DNA of 35,002 nucleotides from an uncultured Bacteroidia bacterium (GTDB lineage: Bacteria > Bacteroidota > Bacteroidia > Bacteroidales > Prolixibacteraceae), in the NCBI GenBank assembly GCA_903902325.1, contig CAIUUO010000095.1, forward strand, positions 1-35,002. The letters run 5' to 3'. The notes beneath the pieces were generated by a model, which saw only the letters and a program-made list of their open reading frames with translations, did no database searches and was not told the origin of the DNA. Shown here one piece after another: positions 8,879 to 16,136 of the stretch; within the stretch, counting starts at the first letter, position 1; every line of letters starts with the position of its first letter. A program made the translations under genes and the position numbers.

Positions 8879-10456
8879 TTATTTAACTTTTTGATAGATA
8901 AGCTCAATGCCATCCCCAGTTTTTAAATTACGACTGTATTTCTTATCCGTTGAATTGTTCCAGTGTTCTGTAGTTCCAAGGCTTGATAGACGTGTTCCAT
9001 CCCTTTCAGGATCGTAGACTGTCCCCGATGGTGGATTGTTTGCCAGCGCCATTTCTTCCATTGCATGATCGCTGTACATCATATCCGGAGCATCCGGCCA
9101 GGCTGTCAGAGCAAAATCGAGCACAACAGACTCTATGGCTACGGGATCCTGCGAAGCGAACAAACTGCCCATCCACTCGTTGTTGAAGGGAAGCAATGTC
9201 CATTTGGAGTTGGGAAGACCGTTCAGAAGCTTATTGCTATAAACACCATCGATCAGGTATAGCACCGTTTTCCCACCCAAATCCTTGTGTCCGATAAAAT
9301 CGGGATATACTGAATATTGACGCTTGCCTTCCCTGCTTTGGCTGAAACCGCTGCCATGGGCATTTTTACGCCAGTCTGTTTCAATGCTGGTACATCCAAA
9401 AAAGTTTTTGGCACAAAGAGTGACACCCTGGCTTACATGACCTTTCATTATTGCCAGGTTAATCACATAATTGGCTTCTGCAAAACAGGTAGCCAGTCCG
9501 TGGGTCATTCCATTGAAATCCTTTGAATAGACAAACCCATTTTCGACATAAGTTGATTTCTCACGTCCATCACCTCCTACGTGATCGATGTAATGAATTT
9601 TCGGGTAAACAGCATGGCATTTGTCATAAATGTTGTTGGTAATAAACCTGCTTGGATCTGCGACAGTAATATTTTCCTCCGGAATTCCTGCCTCACTCAC
9701 CAGGCTTTTTAAGAGTGACAGTATCATGGCCGGATTGGCATTGATTTCGCTGCTGCTCTCGTGGGAACTGGTATTGTTCTGGTTGACTTTTATGGCGATT
9801 TTTTCTCCATTTTTATAACCGGTGTCAATGCTCCTTTTTGTTTTATTGTAAAAACGGAACAAGGCATCCCATGATTTTTTTTCATTCCTGACATTGGTCA
9901 GGCTAAGCAGGGATTGTGAAAAAAGTTTATCAGTTTCTGCCTGATTGTTGAACCTGTCTTCCCACCAAAAGCCGGTTTTTTCATCCCATGTGGCAATTTT
10001 AGGGTTATGCCCCCATACAACCCTGCCTGGAAACATTCCTTTGGCCTCGCCAAGCGGATTGTTGGGCTTGTACCATATTTTCAGGCTGTCGGCCATTACT
10101 TCCTTCGGCATTTGAAAGGAGAAAATGGTGACAACTGCAATTCCGGCTATTAAAAACAGTCCGGCAGCGACATACCTGGCTTCGAACAGTTTTTGCTTTG
10201 ATTTTTTAAACGCGAAAGCCGCTCCTGAAAGTGTCAGAATCCAGATAACAAGACCCGACATCATCGGAGCTGCCACCTGCATGCAGGGATAGGTTGCCCT
10301 GGAAGGCTTAGGAATTACACGAATCAGGAACCAGATTGTTGCCAGCAATGAAACTACGATATAGACAATTTTCCCCGGCACCCTTAATTTCGTTAAGCTA
10401 AAAAGGATTCTCTGTATCCAGGCAGGCAGTTTTTTCACTCTTTCTTGTGGGATCAT
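8879..10456 (-). CDS. Membrane-anchored DUF362 domain protein
   Basis: The 525-residue product has three predicted membrane helices at about 29-48, 61-83 and 94-115, then a large soluble domain. The region from about 215 to 480 matches DUF362: EKIAIKVNQNN, ENITVADPSR, ANYVINLAIMKGH (about 328-340) and GVTLCAKNFFGCTS (about 344-357). DUF362 proteins are widespread and are often fused to or sited near ferredoxins, but their reaction is not settled. No CxxCxxC iron-sulfur motif is seen here. The N-terminus starts with an amphipathic segment and no cleavable signal, so the soluble part is likely held at the membrane. It sits between the CBM6-like gene (28 bases upstream) and the MBL gene (6 bases downstream), which suggests one pathway. 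Confidence 0.85.
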   Translation of the reverse strand: MIPQERVKKLPAWIQRILFSLTKLRVPGKIVYIVVSLLATIWFLIRVIPKPSRATYPCMQVAAPMMSGLVIWILTLSGAAFAFKKSKQKLFEARYVAAGLFLIAGIAVVTIFSFQMPKEVMADSLKIWYKPNNPLGEAKGMFPGRVVWGHNPKIATWDEKTGFWWEDRFNNQAETDKLFSQSLLSLTNVRNEKKSWDALFRFYNKTKRSIDTGYKNGEKIAIKVNQNNTSSHESSSEINANPAMILSLLKSLVSEAGIPEENITVADPSRFITNNIYDKCHAVYPKIHYIDHVGGDGREKSTYVENGFVYSKDFNGMTHGLATCFAEANYVINLAIMKGHVSQGVTLCAKNFFGCTSIETDWRKNAHGSGFSQSREGKRQYSVYPDFIGHKDLGGKTVLYLIDGVYSNKLLNGLPNSKWTLLPFNNEWMGSLFASQDPVAIESVVLDFALTAWPDAPDMMYSDHAMEEMALANNPPSGTVYDPERDGTRLSSLGTTEHWNNSTDKKYSRNLKTGDGIELIYQKVK

Positions 10457-10484
10457 CTTCAGTGTTTTAAAATTATTTTGTTGG

Positions 10485-11162
10485 TTATTTGATCAATTTA
10501 AATTCCAGGTAGTCATAATTCATGTTCCCGTTGTATTCCGTTCGGAGGGTTAGAACGTGAATACCTTTTGTCAACTTCACTGTAGTGAGTGAATCGATCC
10601 TGTTCCAGTGATGCCATTGCCTCCAGGGAACTGTTTCCTTGTCATTCCTGGTAGATGGAATTTTAAGCGGATTCGTAAGAACCCTGCCGTCCATATCCAG
10701 TGAAATAGCGCCGTCGCCGCTGGCAGTGTACATGATCCCAACGGAATAGGAACCGGTTCTGTTGACTTTGACCGTATAGCAAATCCATTCACCAGGCTCC
10801 GTCCAGCCAACATAAAACTGTTCCATCAATGGTTCAACCAGATTGAATGGATTGCGGTCTATGTCGTTCGGTTTGGTATAGGAAATATCCACGCCTTCGT
10901 GCATCCTGAATTCATTCAGGAACGTTCCGTTTGCAGGATTAAGTTTCCCGCTTCCGTTGTTGATGCTGTCCTTGTCGTGGTAAGCAATGCCTTCGCCACC
11001 CAGGTCATAAAATTCACACTGCATTTTGCCTGGAATTTGCTGCATGTTCTTCGCCCACGGTGAACCTTTGTATTTACCAGATGCATAGGTGTTGCCCGCA
11101 AATCCGGCAAAGAGGACTAAAAAGACTATAAAATGCGAAACAAGATGGATATTTTTCTTCAT
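10485..11162 (-). CDS. Secreted CBM6/CBM35-like carbohydrate-binding protein
   Basis: This 225-residue product has a signal peptide (about 1-28, ending NTYASG) and then a single beta-sandwich resembling family 6/35 carbohydrate-binding modules. Visible hallmarks are MQCEFYDLGGEGIAYHD near the start and VGWTEPGEWICYTVKVNRTG in the middle, where W and Y commonly form the sugar platform. The GSYSVGIMYTA strand, the TKGIHVLTLRTEYNGNMNYDYLEF finish and the Ca-site-like acidic residues also fit. No catalytic domain is attached, so it probably binds glycan alone or with its operon partners. It is first in the operon with DUF362 and MBL genes, and its promoter must lie in the 223-base divergent gap shared with the hydrolase at 11386. 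Confidence 0.8.
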   Translation of the reverse strand: MKKNIHLVSHFIVFLVLFAGFAGNTYASGKYKGSPWAKNMQQIPGKMQCEFYDLGGEGIAYHDKDSINNGSGKLNPANGTFLNEFRMHEGVDISYTKPNDIDRNPFNLVEPLMEQFYVGWTEPGEWICYTVKVNRTGSYSVGIMYTASGDGAISLDMDGRVLTNPLKIPSTRNDKETVPWRQWHHWNRIDSLTTVKLTKGIHVLTLRTEYNGNMNYDYLEFKLIK

Positions 11163-11333
11163 AAAATGGATTACAGGATATGATCTTTTCCCTTATCTGA
11201 TAATAGCAGTTAGTCAGTGGATCCATGTTCGCTTGAATCGACTAAGGTACAAAAGCAATTTTAAATATCCATGAACACGCATAAAAAATAAGAATAGCCA
11301 TTATCCGATGAACCCTCTCTGAAAATTGATTTG

Positions 11334-11341
11334 TATATTTG
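11334..11341 (+). promoter_or_regulatory. Candidate Bacteroidota -7 box upstream of the alpha/beta hydrolase
   Basis: TATATTTG matches the Bacteroidota TAnnTTTG -7 element exactly and lies 44 bases ahead of the ATG at 11386, a normal leader length. No convincing TTTG -33 element is visible 19-20 bases upstream, so support is partial. Confidence 0.35.
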
Positions 11342-11385
11342 GTTGAAGAAAGTCCATCTGTATAAAATACTTCAAAATCCAGATT

Positions 11386-12336
11386 ATGGAAACACAATTC
11401 AGATTTTCACCCTATCGCAGGATCATCTTATTTATTTTTGGAGCGGTCGTTCTTTCGACGGTTTCCGCGCAACCTTCCCACAAGGCCAATACAGGAAACA
11501 TCAGCCGGAAATGGCTCGATATCACCTATGCCTCCAAATCTCCGGCACAAAAGCTGGATATCTATTTGCCTGAATCGGGTGATGGCCCATTTCCCGTAAT
11601 ACTTTCCATTCATGGCGGAGCTTTCAAGAGTGGTGACAAGGGGGACTACCAGGTTGTTCCAATGTTGGAAGGAGTCAAACGAGGTTATGCGGTAGTTTCA
11701 ATCAATTACCGATTAAGCGGGGAAGCTATCGCCCCTGCCCAGATCAATGATGTCAAGGCAGCAGTGAGATGGATCAGGGCCAAGGCCAAACAATATAAAT
11801 TCAATCCGGCCAAAATTGCTGCGTGGGGTGGCTCGGCAGGTGGAAATCTCGCAGCATTGCTGGGAACATCAGGGGAAGTGAAGGAACTGGAGGATCTGTC
11901 ACAGGGAAATGAGACCCAATCCAGCAGGGTGCAGGCTGTTGTCGACTGGTTTGGCCCGACTGATTTCCTGAAAATGGACCAGCAATTGAAAGAAGGCAAT
12001 GTAAAGAATCCACAGACACACTCCATACCAAACTCTCCCGAGTCGGAATTAATCGGGAAAAATCTGGTAGATGCACCTGATCTTGTAAAGAAGGCAAATC
12101 CAGAGACTTATGTCACATCGGATGATCCACCATTTTTCATCGAGCATGGACGGATTGATCACCTTGTGCCTTACCAGCAATCAGTCACTCTTGCAGGAAA
12201 ACTTGAATCTGCAATCGGGAAAGCAAAAGTCATCCTCGAAATCCTTCCTGAAAATGATCATGGCGGACCTGGATTTACAACCCCTCAAAACATCAGCAAG
12301 GTTTTTGATTTCCTGGATAAATACCTTAAAAATTGA
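11386..12336 (+). CDS. Secreted alpha/beta hydrolase (HSL/acetyl-esterase type)
   Basis: This 316-residue protein has an N-terminal signal-like helix (IILFIFGAVVLSTVSAQ, about 13-29). The oxyanion-hole motif IHGGAF is at 75-80 and the nucleophile elbow W-G-G-S150-A-G-G follows, the arrangement of the hormone-sensitive-lipase/BD-FAE-like esterases. The acid is probably D258 in FIEHGRIDHLVP and the base H292 in NDHGGPGF, so the triad is complete. Such enzymes hydrolyse short acyl or aryl esters, often acetyl or feruloyl groups on polysaccharides, which would suit the nearby glycan functions, although the substrate is inferred. The stop codon TGA lies inside a short repeat element that follows (12331-12357). 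Confidence 0.9.
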   Translation: METQFRFSPYRRIILFIFGAVVLSTVSAQPSHKANTGNISRKWLDITYASKSPAQKLDIYLPESGDGPFPVILSIHGGAFKSGDKGDYQVVPMLEGVKRGYAVVSINYRLSGEAIAPAQINDVKAAVRWIRAKAKQYKFNPAKIAAWGGSAGGNLAALLGTSGEVKELEDLSQGNETQSSRVQAVVDWFGPTDFLKMDQQLKEGNVKNPQTHSIPNSPESELIGKNLVDAPDLVKKANPETYVTSDDPPFFIEHGRIDHLVPYQQSVTLAGKLESAIGKAKVILEILPENDHGGPGFTTPQNISKVFDFLDKYLKN

Positions 12337-12357
12337 CAATGGACTATTGACAATGAT
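12331..12357 (+). repeat. ATTGACAATGG-type intergenic repeat, single copy
   Basis: The sequence AATTGACAATGGACTATTG and the following ACAATGATG match the unit of the tandem array at 13732-13796. The TGA stop codon of the hydrolase (12334-12336) is inside the element. Both copies end in ATTGACAATGATG and run in the same orientation, one on each side of the gene at 12466-13731. Confidence 0.75.
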
Positions 12358-12465
12358 GGGAGTTGTATTATTCGTTGAAATAACGGATTAGTTGGACTCA
12401 CAATGATGTTTTCCGAAATTTTCATTTACTTGCATCTGGCTTGACAGATTAATAAAACAGTTAGG

Positions 12466-13731
12466 ATGAAAGGAAAGTTGTTGCTTGTATTTGGTATGTT
12501 TCTTTTGTCCGTCGTTTCTTTGAAAGGAGAAGAAAAAGATTCAGTCAGAAGCTTCTCAATAAGCCAAAAATCCGTCTACCCCTTTATTATTCAGGATTCT
12601 CCTGCCCTGGTATTTACCATGCGGCAGATCGACGAGGACTATTTGAGCGGATACCGGATCTATTCCAGGATACTTGGGGAATGCTTCTCTCCTGCCGTGA
12701 ATTATGCCATACAGGCCGTGACCGGCTTCCTTTTTTTGATTCCTTTGACGCACGAGGAGGCACACCGCTCCATTCTATCCGGTAAAAACATCGGTTCAGT
12801 CTCACGCCCTTTCTTCTTCTCACAGAGGAGAGGCTACGTTTACGGAGTGACCGATGCCACCCTGAAAAACCTGCGGGATTCAGATTTTCCAACCTATTCC
12901 CGGCTGCATGGCGCCGGACTGGAATCTGATTACATGCTAACACACCGGGAAGAGGAATTGATCGCGTTTGGCCAGGAAAGATTTGGGACTCTGGCAGTCG
13001 AATACCTTATGCGAAAGGCTATGATCTTTCAATATTACCTCATGGGATTCGTCAAAATGGATATAGACGGTGATGAAGAAAAAGATGAATTGCTTCGGGA
13101 TATCGTTGGAAACGACATTTACGGGAACATCAGGCATTTGTTCCGGCCAACCATGAACTTCCAGCGGTACACCAGGTATGCCGATCTTACATCCCAGGAA
13201 ATCTGGTATTTGCACAAAATGGGGTACCGCTCGTTACTTAACCTGGCTAATCTTAACATTATCGGTATTCCAAATATTTCTCTCTCGGCCAATACGAATA
13301 TCAATTTTGGTATGGGCCATATCATGTGTCCCTTTGGGGATTTCATCGATGAAAATATTTTTGTGCAATACAGGAAGAAACTGCTGCTTGAAACATACGT
13401 CAGAGAGTATCAGAACAACCAAAAGTGGTTTATGGCCGGAGGTATCGGGGTCAAGGATTATCCAATCGGCAATAAGTTCATTTCGTCTGTCAATCTTCAT
13501 GTCTGGAACCAGCCGGAGAACCTCGGCTTCAATGACACACAGGGTAAATTTGGAGGAGCAGTGGAATGGGTTGGCAGATATTTCCTCGTATCCGGAAAGA
13601 GGAGACAAAACAGCGCAGTATCCTTGGATATGGGATTGATCTATAAAACCTCAGGCTACCTGCCGGAAGAAATTGTTATGCAGGAACATTTTGGAATCAG
13701 GATTGGAGCAAGCATAGCGCTTGACAAGTAA
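12466..13731 (+). CDS. Unrecognised exported or membrane protein with HEEAH motif
   Basis: I do not recognise the family of this 421-residue protein. It has a signal-like N-terminus (about 4-20, LLLVFGMFLLSVVSLKG). A second hydrophobic stretch at about 80-94 runs straight into T-H96-E-E-A-H100, an exact HExxH, the zinc-binding form found in gluzincin peptidases. Acidic and histidine candidates for a third ligand follow in HGAGLESDYMLTHREEEL (148-165). The middle (about 195-245) is charged and helical. The C-terminal third (about 265-421) is rich in alternating, glycine-spaced hydrophobic strands such as ISLSANTNINFGMGH and KFGGAVEWVGRYFLVSG, and could form beta hairpins or a barrel. Direct copies of one short repeat flank the gene. 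Peptidase activity is a hypothesis. Confidence 0.75.
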   Translation: MKGKLLLVFGMFLLSVVSLKGEEKDSVRSFSISQKSVYPFIIQDSPALVFTMRQIDEDYLSGYRIYSRILGECFSPAVNYAIQAVTGFLFLIPLTHEEAHRSILSGKNIGSVSRPFFFSQRRGYVYGVTDATLKNLRDSDFPTYSRLHGAGLESDYMLTHREEELIAFGQERFGTLAVEYLMRKAMIFQYYLMGFVKMDIDGDEEKDELLRDIVGNDIYGNIRHLFRPTMNFQRYTRYADLTSQEIWYLHKMGYRSLLNLANLNIIGIPNISLSANTNINFGMGHIMCPFGDFIDENIFVQYRKKLLLETYVREYQNNQKWFMAGGIGVKDYPIGNKFISSVNLHVWNQPENLGFNDTQGKFGGAVEWVGRYFLVSGKRRQNSAVSLDMGLIYKTSGYLPEEIVMQEHFGIRIGASIALDK

Positions 13732-13796
13732 ACAATGGACAATTGACAATGGACAATTGACAATGGACAATTGACAATGGACAATTGACAATGATG
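13732..13796 (+). repeat. Tandem array of a 14-bp unit (ACAATGGACAATTG) x4 plus a partial unit
   Basis: Four exact copies of ACAATGGACAATTG start at 13732, 13746, 13760 and 13774, followed by ACAATGATG. The unit holds the palindrome CAATTG. The array starts at the base after the TAA of the preceding gene. Repeats of this kind are common between genes in Bacteroidota. Copies are too short and lack spacers, so this is not CRISPR. Confidence 0.95.
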
Positions 13797-13828
13797 TAAA
13801 AACTCTCCAATAATTAAAAAGTGAACAC

Positions 13829-14101
13829 TTATTGCTTGAGTATAAAAACTACCGCAATCACGACGACGGCAACGGCTACAATTATTTTGATTACTTTCAT
13901 TTCAAAAGTCAACAATCTGTCGCATTCAGCGATTTTTTGCTTCACTTTATCCGTTTCGATGTTCATCTGGAGGGCTTTTGTATACCAGTTTTTGGCCGGT
14001 CGCAAAAGTTCAATTTTAAGAAAGTCGTCGCCATGTTGCATCAAATCAAGGAACTGGACTTCTGCATGGCTCAAATTGGTTTCTGAAGTGTGATGTGACA
14101 T
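13829..14101 (-). CDS. Small C-terminally membrane-anchored protein of unknown function
   Basis: The 90-residue reading from the ATG at 14099-14101 has a soluble, mostly helical N-terminal part with SHAEVQFLDLMQHGDDFLK and RPAKNWYTKALQ. A strongly hydrophobic helix at about 70-88 (VIKIIVAVAVVVIAVVFIL) ends two residues before the C-terminus. That is a tail-anchored layout with the bulk of the protein in the cytoplasm. An in-frame ATG at 14155 would add 18 residues that look less protein-like, so the shorter form is preferred. It is convergent to the HEEAH gene and divergent from the HsmA-like gene. No domain is recognised. Clean helix amphipathicity and a well-placed anchor make it likely to be real. 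Confidence 0.7.
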   Translation of the reverse strand: MSHHTSETNLSHAEVQFLDLMQHGDDFLKIELLRPAKNWYTKALQMNIETDKVKQKIAECDRLLTFEMKVIKIIVAVAVVVIAVVFILKQ

Positions 14102-14214
14102 AACAAAACATATTAGGTTTCTCTCAAATGTAATGTGAATCTGCCTGAATTCCAATTAATTTGATAAATTAAAAATAGGAAAATAGGGCTAAATAAAGAT
14201 GTTTAAATCAAAAA

Positions 14215-14222
14215 AAGGAGGT
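14215..14222 (+). promoter_or_regulatory. Strong Shine-Dalgarno (AAGGAGGT) for the HsmA-like gene
   Basis: AAGGAGGT ends 4 bases before the ATG at 14227 and fixes the start. A near-perfect anti-16S match is unusual in Bacteroidota, whose genes mostly lack one, as do the neighbours here. Confidence 0.7.
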
Positions 14223-14226
14223 ATTT

Positions 14227-14595
14227 ATGCTAATGGTTGCAATTGGTTTTATTTTCGGTGCATGCATTTTGTATACAGTCGGCGTTTGGTCCGAAAGAAT
14301 TATCAAGCGTTTGAAGAAATGGCATGTAGCAATATTCTGGTCAGGGTTCATCTGCGATACCATTGGTACCGGAGCCATGGGGCTGATGGCCGGATCTCTG
14401 ATTCAACTCAATTTCCATGGATTGACCGGACTGCTGGCCATTTTACTGATGCTGTTCCATGCCATTTGGGCAACTGTGGTGATCCTGAGGAAAGACGAAC
14501 GGATGATCACGCGTTTCCACGCATATAGTATCGTGGTTTGGATCATCTGGTTGATCCCGATGGTTACCGGAATGATTTTAGGCTCAAATGTCTGA
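14227..14595 (+). CDS. HsmA-like (TIGR03987 type) integral membrane protein
   Basis: This 122-residue protein is almost entirely membrane helix, with about four segments: near 2-20, 33-57 (VAIFWSGFICDTIGTGAMGL), 64-86 and 97-118. Polar residues lie inside the helices, including the D-T-I-G-T-G-A-M-G run and the conserved-looking FHAIW and RFHAYSIVVW histidines. These are features I associate with the small HsmA/TIGR03987 family, whose function is not established. The strong Shine-Dalgarno upstream supports the start. It stands alone, with a palindromic repeat after its stop. Another small four-helix membrane family remains possible. Confidence 0.65.
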   Translation: MLMVAIGFIFGACILYTVGVWSERIIKRLKKWHVAIFWSGFICDTIGTGAMGLMAGSLIQLNFHGLTGLLAILLMLFHAIWATVVILRKDERMITRFHAYSIVVWIIWLIPMVTGMILGSNV

Positions 14596-14649
14596 TTTTA
14601 GCTAATTATAAATAAACACACCGTCAATTTCATAAAATAAGAATTTTAC

Positions 14650-14706
14650 ACCACATAGACACATAGGACACAATAGCCCTATTGTGAGCTATGTGCCTAT
14701 TGTGGT
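14650..14706. repeat. Palindromic intergenic repeat (ACCACATAG... hairpin)
   Basis: The left arm (from ACCACATAG at 14650 to CACAATA near 14675) is nearly complementary to the right arm (TATTGTG near 14680 to TGTGGT at 14706), with only small mismatches and a tiny loop. It could fold into a stem of about 25 bp. It carries the ACATAG/CTATGTG repeats frequently seen between genes in Bacteroidota. It sits 55 bases after the HsmA-like gene and may also act as a terminator there. Confidence 0.8.
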
Positions 14707-14835
14707 TTATTTTATAGTATGGATTACATCCAAAATATAAACTACTATTCTTAATGGGCTATTTTATTCCCGGCCTTTGACTTTTTATACCAATTTTAGA
14801 ATTTGAGCTATATTTAGACAAGTTATTCTTCGACC

Positions 14836-15552
14836 ATGATTCATCCGGCATTAAAGAAAGTTATCCTGACATCAGCGACATTAGTCTTCCTGCTTCTGAC
14901 GCTTTCCTGGCTGCAAATGCCGAAGAAAGAGAATCCATACGGTCTCGATATCATCTCCACCCTTCCTGATTACCGCAGAACGATTCGGGAAAACGGTTCC
15001 AACCAACTTGTTGACCTTGAAAAATCAATAGGGGGGATTGTGCTTGATATGCGGTATGCTACCTCGAACAATTTCACCGGTCAGCCTATTTATCCGGCGC
15101 CGAAGGCGTACTTGCGTAAAGTGGTGGCAGATTCCCTGTTGAAAATTCAGTTGGAACTGCAAAAGAAAGGGTTGGGCCTGAAAATCTTCGATGCCTATCG
15201 TCCCTATTCCGTCACGCTGAAATTCTTCAAGGTATATCCGGACACCAATTTTGTGGCTTCACCAAGAACCGGTTCCCGGCACAACCGCGGATGCGCAGTT
15301 GACCTGACCATCCTGGAAACCAGTTCTGGTAAGGAGCTTGAAATGCCTACACCATTTGATGATTTCACGGTAAAAGCATCCCAATCCTATCGGAATTTAC
15401 CGGACAGGGTTTTGCAGAACAGGAAATTACTCCGTGATATCATGGTCAGACATGGTTTTGAACCACTGGAAAGTGAATGGTGGCATTATGACTTCGGTGG
15501 ATGGCGTAATTTTAAGATTATGGACATTGCTTTCGATGAACTTACATACTAA
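14836..15552 (+). CDS. VanX-type D-alanyl-D-alanine dipeptidase (peptidase family M15D)
   Basis: The 238-residue protein has an N-terminal hydrophobic helix (about 8-27) that is a signal peptide or anchor, so it acts in the periplasm. Family hallmarks are LDMRYATSNNFTGQPIY (70-86), IFDAYRPYS (117-125) and SRHNRGCAVDLTI (147-159). H149 and D156 are metal ligands, and ESEWWHYDF (212-220) supplies E214 as catalytic base and H217 as third ligand. The H-x6-D and E-x2-H spacings match VanX. The reaction is hydrolysis of D-Ala-D-Ala. In the absence of vanH/vanA-like genes here, it more probably recycles peptidoglycan dipeptide than gives glycopeptide resistance. The cupin gene follows after 25 bases and may share its mRNA. 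Confidence 0.93.
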   Translation: MIHPALKKVILTSATLVFLLLTLSWLQMPKKENPYGLDIISTLPDYRRTIRENGSNQLVDLEKSIGGIVLDMRYATSNNFTGQPIYPAPKAYLRKVVADSLLKIQLELQKKGLGLKIFDAYRPYSVTLKFFKVYPDTNFVASPRTGSRHNRGCAVDLTILETSSGKELEMPTPFDDFTVKASQSYRNLPDRVLQNRKLLRDIMVRHGFEPLESEWWHYDFGGWRNFKIMDIAFDELTY

Positions 15553-15577
15553 TATCATCCACTCAAAACCAAACCAA

Positions 15578-16024
15578 ATGCAAGTTAAAATATCAATTTT
15601 ATCCTTCCTTTTCCTGATTATTCTGGGCCTGTCAGTGAAGGCCCAGTACAACAGCGAACTGAAGATTGAGACCATACTAAAAACCAACACTACATCCATC
15701 GGACAGAAAATAAAGTACCCTTCTTCAACAAAGGATGAGGTTACCATGCTGAAAATTACCATTCCGCCCGGGAAGACAACAGGATGGCACCAGCATGATA
15801 TTCCCGTTTTTGCCTATGTTCTGCAAGGTACTTTAACCGTTGAATTTGAAGACGGAAAAACTTTGAAATTCTCGGAGAATTCCTCCTTCTCTGAGGTAAT
15901 TCATACCGTGCACAGGGGAATAAACCTTGAAAAGAATGATCTGGTCTTGCTTGCCATCTATTTGGGCGTGAAGGGAAAACCACTTTCCATAAAAAATAAC
16001 ACCCTCATCACAACAGAAAAATAA
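15578..16024 (+). CDS. Secreted cupin-domain protein
   Basis: The 148-residue product from the ATG at 15578 begins with a signal peptide (MQVKISILSFLFLIILGLSVKAQ). An in-frame start far upstream lies inside the dipeptidase gene and is not credible. A single cupin barrel follows, with motif 1 as ITIPPGKTTGWHQHDIPVFAYVLQG (W-H-Q-H metal ligands near residues 67-70) and motif 2 near FSEVIHTVHRGIN. This fold binds metal or a small ligand, and many small secreted Bacteroidota cupins have no known reaction. The close spacing to the D-Ala-D-Ala dipeptidase gene suggests co-transcription, but no functional link can be claimed. Confidence 0.85.
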   Translation: MQVKISILSFLFLIILGLSVKAQYNSELKIETILKTNTTSIGQKIKYPSSTKDEVTMLKITIPPGKTTGWHQHDIPVFAYVLQGTLTVEFEDGKTLKFSENSSFSEVIHTVHRGINLEKNDLVLLAIYLGVKGKPLSIKNNTLITTEK

Positions 16025-16136
16025 TTCTGAATGACTATCATTGTCGTTCGGATTCTGTATTCAAATTCAGCCGGGAACTGAGTACTCTTTTTTCTCACCG
16101 TTATAAAATGAGACAGGATTTGTTAGATAAAGATGA

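Noticed and set aside
13732-13796. Possible CRISPR array
   Set aside because: Units are 14 bp in direct tandem without spacers, and no cas genes are present.
14836-15552. Glycopeptide-resistance cluster
   Set aside because: Only the VanX-like dipeptidase is present; no vanH, vanA-type ligase or vanRS genes surround it, so a peptidoglycan-recycling role is more likely.
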